64,000 nucleotides of DNA from Rhodobacter capsulatus (lineage in GTDB: Bacteria > Pseudomonadota > Alphaproteobacteria > Rhodobacterales > Rhodobacteraceae). The position numbers and the translations under genes were made by a program. Location: NCBI RefSeq assembly GCF_005144475.1, contig NZ_SWJZ01000041.1, positions 23,499-87,498 of the forward strand, written 5' to 3'. Positions 10,212 to 19,286 of the stretch are shown here, in pieces. Below the pieces are notes generated by a model. That model saw only the letters and a program-made list of their open reading frames with translations. It searched no databases and was not told where the DNA came from. Each line of letters opens with the position of its first letter. Positions within the stretch are counted from its first letter, which is position 1.

Positions 10212-11057
10212 ATGACTATGTTTCGGGATACGTTCGCCGATGTGTTTCATTTCGATGACCGCATGGCGACGACGGGGCAGAACATGCGGCGCACGGACGA
10301 GTTTCTCGATCTGGCGCAGGGGTTCTATGGCGAAACCGTGCTGCAGACCTCGCGCGGGTTGCGCCGGGTGTCGTCGATCCTTGAAGGCGAGAAGATGCGG
10401 ACCTTCACCGGCGGTCTGGCCCCGGTGGTGACGGTCGAGCGGTTCCCGCTGGCGCGGTTGCGCCATCCGATGCCGCATCGGTTCTGGCCGCTCAACCTGC
10501 CTGCGGGTCTGTTTGGCAATCTGCGCAATCGCTTCGTCGCGCCCGAGCAATGCCTGCTGTTGCAAAGCGATCTGGCGGCGCGCGAACTGGGCAAAAGCCT
10601 GCTGCTGGTGCCCGCCAAGGTGATGGGACTGCTGCCGCAGGTGACCACGGTGAACCCGGGGCCGAAGGCGGTTCTGTATCGCTTCCTGTTCGAACGTCCC
10701 GAACTGGTGGTGACCGACCGCGGCGCGGTGATGCTGTGCGATATCGGCTCGATGTTCGACGATTGGGCCGATCTGGACCCGCATGACACCCTCGCCCATC
10801 TGCCCGAGGTCGCGGCGCTGCCCTTTGATGCGGCGGTCGATCTGATCCGCCGCGAAATCGCCCTTGATGGCGGGGTGGAGGCACATTTCGCCAAGCATCT
10901 CGCGCGGATGGAGGCGATCCGCAAGACGATGGGCGCGCAGGACATGCAGGCGACGAACCGGCCCGGCCCCGACGCCCGGCATATCGAGGTGATGACCGCC
11001 AGTTTGTCGGTGCTCAAGGGCCGCCGCAAGGGCATGGCGGCACGGATCTCTGCCTGA
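10212..11057 (+). CDS. Hint-like (hedgehog/intein-type) domain protein, apparently without the nucleophile
   Basis: A 281-aa protein. The start at 10212 is set by GGAGGG 6 bases upstream. The middle part (about residues 70-190) resembles the Hint domain common in Rhodobacterales: L-A-P-V-V-T-V-E-R, then N-R-F-V-A-P-E-Q-C-L-L-L, L-L-V-P-A-K, and Y-R-F-L-F-E-R-P-E-L-V-V, which line up with the usual 'VSP-H-R-vl', 'vPAK-L' and 'y-hllFd-HEvv' stretches. I see no Cys or Ser nucleophile at the expected start of the domain, and the usual H of the 'P-x-H/Q' block is Q, so autoprocessing may be lost. The C-terminal helical tail is unrecognised. The family assignment is my reading and moderately secure. 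Confidence 0.55.
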   Translation: MTMFRDTFADVFHFDDRMATTGQNMRRTDEFLDLAQGFYGETVLQTSRGLRRVSSILEGEKMRTFTGGLAPVVTVERFPLARLRHPMPHRFWPLNLPAGLFGNLRNRFVAPEQCLLLQSDLAARELGKSLLLVPAKVMGLLPQVTTVNPGPKAVLYRFLFERPELVVTDRGAVMLCDIGSMFDDWADLDPHDTLAHLPEVAALPFDAAVDLIRREIALDGGVEAHFAKHLARMEAIRKTMGAQDMQATNRPGPDARHIEVMTASLSVLKGRRKGMAARISA

Positions 11058-11078
11058 GCCGGGCGCGGGCCGCCGCGA

Positions 11079-11768
11079 TCAGCGCTTGAAGCGATCTGCC
11101 AGCTTCTCGATCGGGCTTCGCGTGTCGGGCTCGGCGGCGGGGGTCGGCTTTGCGGCCGGGGCCGGAGTGCCCCCCGGTCTGGTTCCGGTCGAGGGCCGCG
11201 GCGGCGCCGTGCGCAGCGCCACCGCATTGAGGAATTTCGCCCCGTCGCCCGCAGCCAGCACCGCCGCGCCGTCCGAGATCCCCCGCATCAGATCGTCCAG
11301 CCAGACCGCCTCGGCCTTGGCAAAATCGCTCAGCACATAGCCCGCCACCCGGTCCTTGTCGCCGGGATGGCCGATGCCAAGCCGGACCCGCGCATAGGCC
11401 TCGCCCATGTGCTGATGGATCGAGCGCAGCCCGTTGTGGCCCGCATGGCCGCCGCCCTGCTTCAGCCGCAGCTTTCCGGGGGCAAGGTCAAGCTCGTCGT
11501 GAAAGACGGTGATCGCCTCGACCGGGATCTTGTAGAAATCCGCCGCCGCCCGCACCGACTGGCCCGAGAGGTTCATGAAGGTCTCGGGCTTGAGGAGGAT
11601 CACCCGGGTCGCGCCGAAGCGGCCCTCGCTCACATGGCCTTGAAACGCCTTTTTCCAAGGCGCGAAGCCGTGATCGGCGGCGATGCGGTCGACCGCCATG
11701 AAGCCGATGTTGTGCCGGTTCGCGGCATATTTCGCCCCCGGATTGCCAAGGCCGACCCAAAGTTGCAT
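11079..11768 (-). CDS. pth: Peptidyl-tRNA hydrolase
   Basis: A 229-aa enzyme that cleaves peptidyl-tRNA released by stalled ribosomes. The N-terminus L-W-V-G-L-G-N-P-G with Asn9 and the catalytic His19 in A-N-R-H-N-I-G-F are clear. The conserved F-H-D-E-L-D-L block is near residue 90 and G-G-H-A-G-H-N-G-L near 110. The core ends near 190; the last 40 residues are a Pro/Ala/Thr-rich tail ending [10 protein letters not shown], longer than in enteric Pth and common in this group. It lies downstream of rplY on the same strand, a frequent rplY-pth pairing, but a repeat-filled gap separates them. Confidence 0.96.
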   Translation of the reverse strand: MQLWVGLGNPGAKYAANRHNIGFMAVDRIAADHGFAPWKKAFQGHVSEGRFGATRVILLKPETFMNLSGQSVRAAADFYKIPVEAITVFHDELDLAPGKLRLKQGGGHAGHNGLRSIHQHMGEAYARVRLGIGHPGDKDRVAGYVLSDFAKAEAVWLDDLMRGISDGAAVLAAGDGAKFLNAVALRTAPPRPSTGTRPGGTPAPAAKPTPAAEPDTRSPIEKLADRFKR

Positions 11769-11803
11769 CGCATCGCTCCTGTCGCGCGTCCCGGCCCGAG
11801 CGG

Positions 11804-11881
11804 GCGGGGGCCAGCCCCCGCACCCCCGGGATATTTATGGCAAGATAAAGGGGGGCCGATTTATCTTGCCATAAATATCCC
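11804..11881. repeat. Composite intergenic repeat: GC hairpin plus 22-bp inverted repeat
   Basis: A GC hairpin (8-bp arms GCGGGGGC/GCCCCCGC, 11804-11821) is followed by a perfect 22-bp inverted repeat. Its arms are 11828-11849 and 11860-11881, with core ATATTTATGGCAAGAT and a 10-base G-rich loop. The same hairpin-plus-core design recurs at 15223-15275 in the opposite orientation. It lies between rplY and pth. Confidence 0.85.
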
Positions 11882-11898
11882 CGCCGGAGGCTCAAAGT

Positions 11899-11926
11899 GA
11901 AACGCCGGGCAAAGGCCCGGCGTTTC
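11899..11926 (-). terminator. Hairpin terminator of rplY
   Basis: Perfect 11-bp arms GAAACGCCGGG / CCCGGCGTTTC with a 6-base loop, 20 bases past the rplY stop on the minus strand. There is no long T tract, so termination may be partial. Confidence 0.6.
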
Positions 11927-11946
11927 CCGTTTCCTTGCGGAAAGGA

Positions 11947-12546
11947 TCACTCTTCGGCGTGATCGGCCGAAACGAGGCCCGAGGGCGCAGCGATATTGGC
12001 AACGACGAAGTTGCGGTCGATCGTGGGCTTGCAGCCTTCCGGCAGCGGGATGTCCTGGATGTGGATCACGTCGCCGATGTTGCGGCCGGTCAGGTCGACG
12101 GTGATGTGATCCGGAATGTCCCCGGCGAGCACTTCGAGTTCGACTTCCGGACGCACGATGGTCAGGGTGCCGCCACGCTTCAGCCCCGGCGAGGCTTCGG
12201 CGTTGTCGAAGTTCACGTGGATGAACAGGTTGATGCGCGAGGCGCGGTGGGTGCGCATGAAGTCGATGTGGGTCGGAAGATCCTTCACCACGTCTTTCTG
12301 CACGCCGCGGCAGATCACGCGGACGTCGTCCTGCCCGTCGATGTGCAGGTTGAACAGCGTCGACAGGAACCGACCCTTGCGCAGGCGGGTCAGCAGCTTG
12401 TTGTAGTCGAGGTTGATGGCCAGCGGCTCCTTGCCGTCGCCATAAACGATCCCGGGAACCTTGCCCTCACGACGTGCTGCGCGAGCGGCCCCCTTGCCCG
12501 TCCCCGTGCGCACCTCGGCTACGAGAGTTTCGATCTCTTTCGCCAT
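11947..12546 (-). CDS. rplY: 50S ribosomal protein L25 (Ctc form)
   Basis: A 199-aa 5S-rRNA-binding protein of the large subunit. The start at 12546 is preceded by GGAGA; the frame runs further upstream through non-coding sequence. The N-terminal L25 domain (about 5-95) shows [14 protein letters not shown] and V-P-G-I-V-Y-G; the C-terminal TL5/Ctc beta domain (about 100-190) includes H-I-D-F and G-D-V-I-H-I-Q-D-I. This long form is the general stress protein Ctc type. A GC-rich imperfect hairpin in its 5' leader (about 12565-12592) could affect expression, but I cannot support a specific mechanism. Confidence 0.96.
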   Translation of the reverse strand: MAKEIETLVAEVRTGTGKGAARAARREGKVPGIVYGDGKEPLAINLDYNKLLTRLRKGRFLSTLFNLHIDGQDDVRVICRGVQKDVVKDLPTHIDFMRTHRASRINLFIHVNFDNAEASPGLKRGGTLTIVRPEVELEVLAGDIPDHITVDLTGRNIGDVIHIQDIPLPEGCKPTIDRNFVVANIAAPSGLVSADHAEE

Positions 12547-12776
12547 TTGCGTATCTCCAATGCAAAATGGGGCCCCCTCCAAGGGTGGGGCCCATGAGCG
12601 CGTGGAAGTAAAGCGGAAGCCCGCGCTTGTCCAGAAGATTCGCGCCTTGTTTTGCAGGGGTTTCATCACGCTTTGGTAACAGCCCCGGCGAAACCGTGCC
12701 GATGCCTGCCCCCCGGGGAGTGGGCGCGGGCCGCAGGCTGTGTTACCCGGTTTCAAAGCGGTTTGAGGGGACGGGA

Positions 12777-13928
12777 ATGGCATTGCGGCAGGTGGCCCGG
12801 GTCAGCCGGGCGACGGGGATCGGGCTTTGTGCGCTGGGGGTGTTCTGGGGCGCTTTCGCGGCGCAGATGCCCGAATTCAAGATGCGCGCGGGGGTCGAGG
12901 ACGGGCTTTTCGGCGTGCTCTTGCTGGGCTCGGCGGTGGGGGGCATGGCGGCGATGGCGCTGGCGCCGCAGATCGGCCGCTGGCTTGGCCTGCGCATCCT
13001 GCCGCTGGCCGGGGCGTTTCTGGCGCTCGCGGCGCTGATGCCGCTTCTCATCCAGTCGGGTCCGACGCTTGCGCTGGCGCTGGTCGTCATGGGCGTGGCG
13101 ATGTCGAGCCTTGATCTGGCGGCGAATGTGCGGATTTCCGAGCTGGAGCACGACACCGGCCTGCCGCTGATGAACTGGAACCATGCGCTGTTTTCGGCGG
13201 GCTTTGCGGTCTCGGCGCTTCTGGCCGGGATGGCGCGGCGGGCGGGCCTTGCGCCCGAGGCGGTGCAGCCGGTGCTGGCGCTTGTCCTTGTCGCGATGGC
13301 CGCGGCGATGCTCGAGGCGCGGCGGGCGCCCGCCAGTGCCGAGGACGCCGAGGCCAAGGCCGCCGCCCGCACGCCCTGGGCCGCGGCGCTGGCGGCGGCG
13401 GCGATCCTGTTCGCGGCTTTCGTCGCCGAGAACGCCACCGAGACCTGGTCGGCGCTGCATATCGAGCGCAATCTGGGCGGTGCCCCGGGCGAGGGCGCCT
13501 TTGGCCCGGCGATGCTCGGCCTGACGATGGCGGCGGGGCGCTTTGGCGGGCAACTGCTGGCCGCGCGGCTGGGCGAGGCGCGTCTGGTGGCGCTGTCCGC
13601 GGTGCTGGGCTGCCTTGGCGCGCTCGTCACCGCTGCGGCCCCGGTGCAGGCGCTTGCCGTTCTGGGCATCGGCATGATCGGCATGGGCGTCGCGGTCGTC
13701 GTGCCCTCGGCCAATTCGCTTCTGGGGCAACGGGTTGCGCCTTCAGAGCGCGCCTTGGCGATTTCGCGCGCCTGGATGATCGGCTTCACCGGCTTCTTCA
13801 TCGGTCCGGTGGTGATGGGGGCGCTCGCGCAGGGCTTCGGTCTGCGCGCGGCCTTTGTCGCGGTGGCGCTGATCCTTGCGGCGATCCTGCCCGGGCTTTG
13901 GGCGCTGAGGCGGATCCGGCGGTCCTGA
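12777..13928 (+). CDS. MFS transporter (YbjJ-like)
   Basis: A 383-aa inner-membrane protein with about 12 hydrophobic segments and no long loops except a short cytoplasmic centre (about 185-205). The start at 12777 follows GAGGGG. The pattern [12 protein letters not shown] in helix 1, the [11 protein letters not shown] near residue 135, and the central [13 protein letters not shown] resemble the YbjJ/inner-membrane MFS group, whose substrates are mostly unknown. It is divergent from rplY and convergent with the lldD-like gene, so it is probably a single-gene unit. Confidence 0.85.
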   Translation: MALRQVARVSRATGIGLCALGVFWGAFAAQMPEFKMRAGVEDGLFGVLLLGSAVGGMAAMALAPQIGRWLGLRILPLAGAFLALAALMPLLIQSGPTLALALVVMGVAMSSLDLAANVRISELEHDTGLPLMNWNHALFSAGFAVSALLAGMARRAGLAPEAVQPVLALVLVAMAAAMLEARRAPASAEDAEAKAAARTPWAAALAAAAILFAAFVAENATETWSALHIERNLGGAPGEGAFGPAMLGLTMAAGRFGGQLLAARLGEARLVALSAVLGCLGALVTAAAPVQALAVLGIGMIGMGVAVVVPSANSLLGQRVAPSERALAISRAWMIGFTGFFIGPVVMGALAQGFGLRAAFVAVALILAAILPGLWALRRIRRS

Positions 13929-13958
13929 GGGCCCGGGCGCACCCCGGGCCGCAGTCTG

Positions 13959-15122
13959 TCAGCGATAGGTGGTAAAGAACCCCTCGGGCACCAGAAGATT
14001 GTCGCGGCGCAGATCCTGCACCCGCTTCTCGCCGCACAGCGCCATCGAGATGTCGAGCTCCTTGCGCATCACCTCAAGCGCCCGGGTCACCCCCGCCTCG
14101 CCCATCGCGCCCAGCCCGTGCACATAGGCGCGGCCGATCATCGTGCCCGTGGCGCCCAGCGCCAAGGCCTTCAGGATGTCCTGACCCGAGCGGATGCCGC
14201 TGTCGAGCCAGACTTCCGTCTTGTCGCCCACCGCCGCGACGATCTCGGGCAGCATGCGGATGGAGGATAGCGCGCCATCGAGCTGCCGCCCGCCATGGTT
14301 CGAGACGATGATCGCATCGGCGCCGAAATCGGCGGCGGCGCGGGCGTCCTCGGCATCCAGAATGCCTTTCAGGATGAACTTGCCGCCCCATTGGTCGCGG
14401 ATGCGCGCGATCTTTTTCCAATCCAGACAGGGGTCGAACTGCTCCGAGGTCCAGCTCATCAGCGAGGCCGCATCGCCCACCCCCTTGGCATGGCCGACGA
14501 TATTGCCAAAGAACCGGCGCGGCGTGGCCAGCATCTCGCGGCCCCAGGTCAGCTTCGTCGCCATGTCGAGCAGGTTCGCCGGCGTCAGCTTCGGCGGCGC
14601 GGTCAGGCCATTCTTCAGATCCTTGTGGCGCTGGCCCAGAATCTGCAGATCCAGCGTCAGCACCAGCGCCGAACAGCGCGCCGTCTTCGCCCGCTCGAGG
14701 ATCGCATCGACGAAATCCTCGTCGCGCATCACGTAAAGCTGGAACCAGAACGGATCGGGGGATTGCGCCGCCACATCCTCGATCGAACAGATCGACATGG
14801 TCGAAAGCGTGAACGGCACGCCGAATTTCGCCGCCGCCCGCGCCGCCTTGATCTCGCCATCGGCGCGCTGCATCCCCAGAAGTCCGACCGGCGCCAAGGC
14901 GACCGGCATCGCCACCTTCTGCCCCGCCATCGTGGTCGCGACCGAGCGGCCGGACATGTCCACCGCCACCTTCTGCCGCAACCGGATCTGCGCGAAATCC
15001 GTCGTGTTCTCGCGGAAAGTCTGCTCGGTATAAGAGCCGCTTTCGCAGTAATCATAGAACATCTTCGGCGTGCGCTTGCGGTGCAATGCCTTCAGATCGT
15101 CAATGCAGGTGATGACGGTCAC
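13959..15122 (-). CDS. lldD: FMN-dependent alpha-hydroxy acid dehydrogenase (L-lactate dehydrogenase-like)
   Basis: A 387-aa flavoenzyme that oxidises L-2-hydroxy acids such as L-lactate to keto acids. The GTG at 15122 is chosen because GGAGGAGG lies just before it; a TTG 8 codons upstream has no ribosome site. FMN/active-site blocks are visible: F-Y-D-Y-C-E-S-G-S near 22, A-P-V-G-L-L-G near 73, F-Q-L-Y-V near 125, L-T-L-D near 150, and I-V-S-N-H-G-G-R-Q-L-D-G near 265 with the catalytic His. The length fits LldD. Glycolate oxidase-like specificity cannot be excluded. No lactate permease is adjacent. Confidence 0.88.
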   Translation of the reverse strand: MTVITCIDDLKALHRKRTPKMFYDYCESGSYTEQTFRENTTDFAQIRLRQKVAVDMSGRSVATTMAGQKVAMPVALAPVGLLGMQRADGEIKAARAAAKFGVPFTLSTMSICSIEDVAAQSPDPFWFQLYVMRDEDFVDAILERAKTARCSALVLTLDLQILGQRHKDLKNGLTAPPKLTPANLLDMATKLTWGREMLATPRRFFGNIVGHAKGVGDAASLMSWTSEQFDPCLDWKKIARIRDQWGGKFILKGILDAEDARAAADFGADAIIVSNHGGRQLDGALSSIRMLPEIVAAVGDKTEVWLDSGIRSGQDILKALALGATGTMIGRAYVHGLGAMGEAGVTRALEVMRKELDISMALCGEKRVQDLRRDNLLVPEGFFTTYR

Positions 15123-15139
15123 GGGGTCCCTCCTCCAAG

Positions 15140-15158
15140 TGGTCAAGTGAACTTACCA
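15140..15158. promoter_or_regulatory. Possible operator upstream of lldD (weak)
   Basis: TGGTCAAGTGAACTTACCA has TGGT/ACCA ends and an inner AAGT-GA-ACTT palindrome. GntR-family lactate regulators often bind TGGT-N-ACCA elements. It sits 18 bases before the GTG start. No regulator gene is adjacent. Confidence 0.25.
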
Positions 15159-15222
15159 ATTTTCAGGAAGATTGCAAGCAACTGGTCAAGCGAAAGCCGG
15201 GCGAAAAGCGGCCTGCTTTCAC

Positions 15223-15275
15223 CTTGGGGCAAATATCCCGGGGGGAGTCCGCAGGACGGGGGGCAGCGCCCCCCG
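15223..15275 (-). repeat. Second copy of the composite intergenic repeat
   Basis: Read on the minus strand it has a GC hairpin (8-bp arms around a 3-base loop, 15257-15275), a short spacer, then CCGGGATATTTG and CAAGGTGAAA. This matches the order and core of the element at 11804-11849. It lies between trpA and the lldD-like gene. Confidence 0.7.
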
Positions 15276-15295
15276 CGCCTTGGCAGAAGGGGCGC

Positions 15296-16087
15296 TCAGG
15301 CCGAATGCGCGCCCGCGGCCAGCGCCGCGACGGTGGTCAGCACTTCGGCCGGGCTTTTCCCCGCGCCGATCTCCTTGACGATGGCCGAGCCGACGACGCA
15401 GCCATCGGCCACCGCGGCAATCGTCCGCGCCGCCTCGGGGGTCGCGATGCCGAAACCGACGATCAGCGGCAGATCGGTCGCCGCCTTGATCCGCGCCACT
15501 TCCGGCGCGACATCATTCACCTGCGCGGCTTGCGAGCCGGTGATGCCGGTGACCGACACGTAATAGACAAATCCCGAGGTGTTCTGCAGCACCTTCGGCA
15601 GGCGCTTGTCATCGGTCGTCGGCGTCGCCAGCCGGATGAAGTTGATCCCGGCCTCGGCCGCCGGGATGCACAGCTCGCCATCCTCTTCGGGCGGCAGATC
15701 GACGACGATCAGCCCGTCGATCCCCGCCTCTTTCGCGTCTTTCAGAAACGTCTGAACGCCGCGATTGTAGATCGGGTTGTAATAGCCCATCAGCACGATC
15801 GGCGTCGTGTCATCGGTCTTGCGAAACGCCGCCACCATCTCGAGCGTCCGCTGCAGCGTCTGCCCGCCCTCCAGCGCGCGTTGCCCCGCCAGCTGGATCG
15901 TCGTGCCATCGGCCATCGGATCGGTGAAGGGCAGGCCCAGTTCGATCACATCCACCCCCGCCGCGGGCAGGCCTTTCAGGATCTCGGCCGAGGTCGCCTG
16001 ATCCGGGTCGCCCGCCATGATATAGGCGACGAAGGCTTTCTTGCCCTCGGCCTTCAGGGCGGCGAATTTGGCGTCGATGCGAGTCAT
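15296..16087 (-). CDS. trpA: Tryptophan synthase alpha subunit
   Basis: A 263-aa subunit that cleaves indole-3-glycerol phosphate to indole and glyceraldehyde-3-phosphate and channels indole to TrpB. The catalytic residues are visible in [14 protein letters not shown] (Glu49 and Asp60). Y-Y-N-P-I-Y near 100, the D-L-P-P-E-E loop near 128, and the phosphate-binding G-F-G-I near 210 and G-S-A-I-V near 230 are present. TrpB is not adjacent on this side. It is divergent from ychF. Confidence 0.97.
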   Translation of the reverse strand: MTRIDAKFAALKAEGKKAFVAYIMAGDPDQATSAEILKGLPAAGVDVIELGLPFTDPMADGTTIQLAGQRALEGGQTLQRTLEMVAAFRKTDDTTPIVLMGYYNPIYNRGVQTFLKDAKEAGIDGLIVVDLPPEEDGELCIPAAEAGINFIRLATPTTDDKRLPKVLQNTSGFVYYVSVTGITGSQAAQVNDVAPEVARIKAATDLPLIVGFGIATPEAARTIAAVADGCVVGSAIVKEIGAGKSPAEVLTTVAALAAGAHSA

Positions 16088-16235
16088 GGCGGTCCCCTTC
16101 GGATGTCCGTGCGGGTTTGCGGGAAGCGGCGCGGAAAATCAATGGCGAAAGGGCCGCGGCCTGCTTTGGCGGCCTGCAAGCTTGCGCGCACAGCGCGGGC
16201 CGCGTATGAGGCGCGAAACAATTCAGGAGTGTGCC

Positions 16236-17333
16236 ATGGGCTTTCGCATGGGGATCGTGGGTCTTCCCAACGTCGGCAAATCGACGCTGTTCAACGCGCT
16301 GACGAAAACCGCCGCGGCGCAGGCGGCGAACTTCCCCTTTTGCACCATCGAGCCGAATGTCGGCGAGGTGGCCGTGCCCGATCCGCGCCTGGACACCCTG
16401 GCCGAGATTGCAGGCTCAAAGCAGATCATCCCGACGCGGATGACCTTTGTCGATATCGCGGGCCTCGTGAAGGGCGCCTCGAAGGGCGAAGGGCTGGGGA
16501 ACCAGTTCCTCGCCAACATCCGCGAGACCGACGCCATCGCCCATGTGCTGCGCTGTTTCGAAGACGGCGACGTCACCCATGTCGAAGGCCGCGTCGATCC
16601 CTTGGCCGATGCCGAGACGATCGAGACCGAGCTGATGATTGCCGATCTGGAAAGCCTGGAAAAGCGGCTGAACAACATCGCGCGCAAGATCAATGCGGGC
16701 GACAAGCAGGCCAAGGAAGACGCGCGGCTGATGCTCGCCGCGAAAGAGGCGCTGGAAGCGGGCCGCCCGGCGCGCACGGTCAAGATCGTCGAAGATGACC
16801 GCAAGGCCTGGGGGATGCTGCAGCTTCTGACCGCGAAACCGGTGCTTTACGTCTGCAACGTCGAGGAAGAAAACGCGGCCTCGGGCAATGCGCAATCCGC
16901 GCGCGTGGCCGAGATGGCGCGGGAAAGCGGCGCGGCGACGGTGGTGATTTCGGCGAAGATCGAGGAAGAGATCAGCCAGCTCGCCGCCGACGAAGCGACG
17001 ATGTTCCTTGAGGAACTGGGCCTGCATGAAGCGGGGCTGGATCGGCTGATCCGCGCCGGTCACGACCTTCTGGGCCTGCAGACCTATTTCACCGTCGGCC
17101 CGAAAGAGGCGCGCGCCTGGACGATCCGCAAGGGCACGCTGGCCCCTGCCGCCGCGGGCGTCATCCACGGCGACTTTGAGCGTGGCTTCATCCGCGCCGA
17201 AACCGTCGCCTATGACGATTACGTGCAATACCGCGGCGAGAGCGGCGCGAAAGAGGCGGGCAAGTTCCGCGTCGAGGGCAAGACTTACGAAGTGCAGGAC
17301 GGCGACGTGCTGCACTTCCTGTTCAACGCCTGA
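16236..17333 (+). CDS. ychF: Redox-regulated ATPase YchF (Obg family)
   Basis: A 365-aa ribosome-associated P-loop ATPase. The start at 16236 follows AGGAG; the open frame upstream has no ribosome site. Visible are the Walker A G-L-P-N-V-G-K-S (residues 9-16), the switch D-I-A-G-L-V-K-G-A-S near 70, a coiled-coil insertion (about 125-180), and the altered specificity motif N-V-E-E-E in place of NKxD near 207, which underlies the ATP preference of YchF. The C-terminal TGS domain is at about 280-360. It often neighbours pth in bacteria; here pth is about 4.5 kb away. Confidence 0.96.
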   Translation: MGFRMGIVGLPNVGKSTLFNALTKTAAAQAANFPFCTIEPNVGEVAVPDPRLDTLAEIAGSKQIIPTRMTFVDIAGLVKGASKGEGLGNQFLANIRETDAIAHVLRCFEDGDVTHVEGRVDPLADAETIETELMIADLESLEKRLNNIARKINAGDKQAKEDARLMLAAKEALEAGRPARTVKIVEDDRKAWGMLQLLTAKPVLYVCNVEEENAASGNAQSARVAEMARESGAATVVISAKIEEEISQLAADEATMFLEELGLHEAGLDRLIRAGHDLLGLQTYFTVGPKEARAWTIRKGTLAPAAAGVIHGDFERGFIRAETVAYDDYVQYRGESGAKEAGKFRVEGKTYEVQDGDVLHFLFNA

Positions 17334-17337
17334 CCCT

Positions 17338-18702
17338 TCAGGCCCCGATCTGTTTCAGCAGCGCCGCGCAATGTTGCAGCGCGGCGCTGGCCGGATCAAG
17401 CGCCAAAACCGCCTGCGCCTCGGTTAGATGCGCCTTTGCCGTGGCCGTATCGCCGCGCAAAAGCGCCACTTCGCCCAGCCCGGTCAGGCTTTCCGCCCAG
17501 CGGTAATCGGCGTGATCGCGACGGCCCAGCGCCAGCGCCGCCGCGAAGGCCTGCTCTGCCCGGTCAAGCCCCGCGCCCTCGGGCAGGGCCAGCGCCGTCA
17601 GGCCCAGATTGTGCTGCAGCCGCGCCCGTTCGGCGGGCGCATCCAGCCCGGCCAGAACCGCATCCGCCGCCTCGAATTCCGCGATCGCGGCGGGCAGGGG
17701 GGCGGCATCGCCCGTCACCTCGGCCAGATGCCGCCGCGCCAGTGCCCGCGTCGCCAGCGCCGAGGCCCATTCGGCCGGGTGATCCGCCTGTTTCAGCACC
17801 TCGAGCACCGCATCAAGATCGGCCAGCGCGGTGTCGATCAGCGTGCTGTCCCCGGTCATCCGACCCAAAGCCGCGCGCACATTCGCCCGCGCCGCCGTGC
17901 TGTTCGCCCATTCCACCGGCGCGGCTTGCGAATTGAACACTTCGAGCACCGCCGCATAGGCCTTGATCGCCTTTTTCAGCATCGCGCCGTCGCGGTGGCG
18001 CAGGCCGATCAGCTCATGGATGCCGCCCAGATTGTGCTGCGAAAAGGCCCAGTTTTCCGGCTGTTTCGTCCGCGCGACGGCCTTGGCGGCGGCGGTGAAC
18101 AGCTCGGCCGCAAGGTCCAGATGCTTGCGACCGGGGCGGAACTGGCCGATGATCTGATGGCAATTGCCAAGGCTCGTCTGTGCCTGCCCCAGCTCGCCGC
18201 CCTTGGCACGCTTGTAAAGCGCCTTGGCCAGTTCCAGCGCCAAAAGCATGTCAAAGGGATCGCCCGCCTTTTCCCCGGCTTCCAGCTTTTCATAAAGCAG
18301 ATCGACCGTGGCCCGGAACACCCCGCCCGCGGGGGCGGCGGCCTTGAGCCGCGCAATGTGCCGCGCGGCGGCCTGTTCGGGGGCGGCGCAGATCCGGTCC
18401 TGCCGAAGCGCGGCCGACAGCAGGGGCTCCTCGGAAGCGCCCTCCAGCAGCGCGGCGGCCTCGGCGCGATCGCCGGCGGCATTCCGCGCCGCCACCGCGC
18501 GCAGGGTCTCGTTTTCCCTCGCCAGAGCGGCGGTTTCCGCCGCCGCCGCCAAGGCCGCGCGCAGCCCGTTCAACGCCAGTTCCGGGTCGGGAAACCGCCC
18601 GGTGGCGAAATCCTGCGCCAGCGCCTGCACAAGCGGCAGCGGCGCATCGGGCGCGTCCAGACGGCGGATCAGATCGGCGGTGGCAGGGTCTTCGGCAGGC
18701 AT
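17338..18702 (-). CDS. Tetratricopeptide-repeat protein of unknown function
   Basis: A 454-aa Ala/Leu-rich, almost wholly helical protein convergent with ychF (stops 4 bases apart). Repeated W-A-x-x-x-x-x-x-A pairs (E-N-W-A-F-S-Q-H-N-L-G, V-E-W-A-N-S-T-A-A-R-A, A-E-W-A-S-A-L-A-T-R-A, Y-R-W-A-E-S-L-T-G-L-G) spaced about 55-60 residues mark TPR-like helices from about 150 to the end. The first 150 residues hold a short coiled-coil stretch (A-L-A-R-E-N-E-T-L-R). No signal peptide or enzyme motif is seen, so it is probably a cytoplasmic scaffold. Proteins with this spaced W-A pattern occur in many alphaproteobacteria without assigned function. Confidence 0.65.
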   Translation of the reverse strand: MPAEDPATADLIRRLDAPDAPLPLVQALAQDFATGRFPDPELALNGLRAALAAAAETAALARENETLRAVAARNAAGDRAEAAALLEGASEEPLLSAALRQDRICAAPEQAAARHIARLKAAAPAGGVFRATVDLLYEKLEAGEKAGDPFDMLLALELAKALYKRAKGGELGQAQTSLGNCHQIIGQFRPGRKHLDLAAELFTAAAKAVARTKQPENWAFSQHNLGGIHELIGLRHRDGAMLKKAIKAYAAVLEVFNSQAAPVEWANSTAARANVRAALGRMTGDSTLIDTALADLDAVLEVLKQADHPAEWASALATRALARRHLAEVTGDAAPLPAAIAEFEAADAVLAGLDAPAERARLQHNLGLTALALPEGAGLDRAEQAFAAALALGRRDHADYRWAESLTGLGEVALLRGDTATAKAHLTEAQAVLALDPASAALQHCAALLKQIGA

Positions 18703-18801
18703 GGCATCCTCGGTCTTGGGCGGGCTTGGCCCCGCCGCCCCGATCTAGCCGAAGTTGCCGCAGAGCGAAACGCCCCGCGGCTGGGTGATAATCGCGCAGG
18801 C

Positions 18802-19230
18802 TTACCAATGCCCGATGTTGGGCATCGAGGCCCAGGGCTCGGCGGGGGGCAGGGCCGCGCCGATCTGCAACAGCTCCACCGAGGCATTGTCGGGGCTGCG
18901 GATGAAGGCCATGCGGCCATCGCGCGGCGGGCGGTTGATCGTCACGCCGTTCGCCTGCAGATGGGCGCAGATGTCGTAGATATTCTCGACCCCATAGGCG
19001 AGATGGCCGAAATGGCGGCTGTCCGACGGCAGGGCCGGGTCGCCATCCCAGTTATACGTCAGCTCGACCGGGGTGTCGTCCTGCCCCGGCGCGGCCATGA
19101 ACACCAGGGTGAAGCGGCCCTGTTCATTCTCGATCCGGTGGGTTTCGCGCAGGCCCAGAAGCGCAAAGAAATCCATCGTGCGCTGCAAATCAAGCACGCG
19201 CAGCATGGTGTGAAGGTAGCGTATCTGCAT
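18802..19230 (-). CDS. gloA: Lactoylglutathione lyase (glyoxalase I)
   Basis: A 142-aa metalloenzyme converting the methylglyoxal-glutathione hemithioacetal to S-lactoylglutathione. The start at 19230 gives the family N-terminus M-Q-I-R-Y-L-H-T-M-L-R-V; His7 is the first metal ligand. The others are Glu in P-V-E-L-T-Y-N-W near 56, His in F-G-H-L-A-Y-G near 77, and Glu in A-S-V-E-L-L-Q near 125. Length is typical of Ni-type bacterial GloA. GGAGA lies upstream. It follows the Slam-like gene in the opposite direction of thyX; no functional link to neighbours is evident. Confidence 0.92.
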   Translation of the reverse strand: MQIRYLHTMLRVLDLQRTMDFFALLGLRETHRIENEQGRFTLVFMAAPGQDDTPVELTYNWDGDPALPSDSRHFGHLAYGVENIYDICAHLQANGVTINRPPRDGRMAFIRSPDNASVELLQIGAALPPAEPWASMPNIGHW

Positions 19231-19286
19231 GGGAGGTCTCCGTTTCCGGCGCCACGATAGCGCAACCACCGGCGGGGGCAAGCGCC

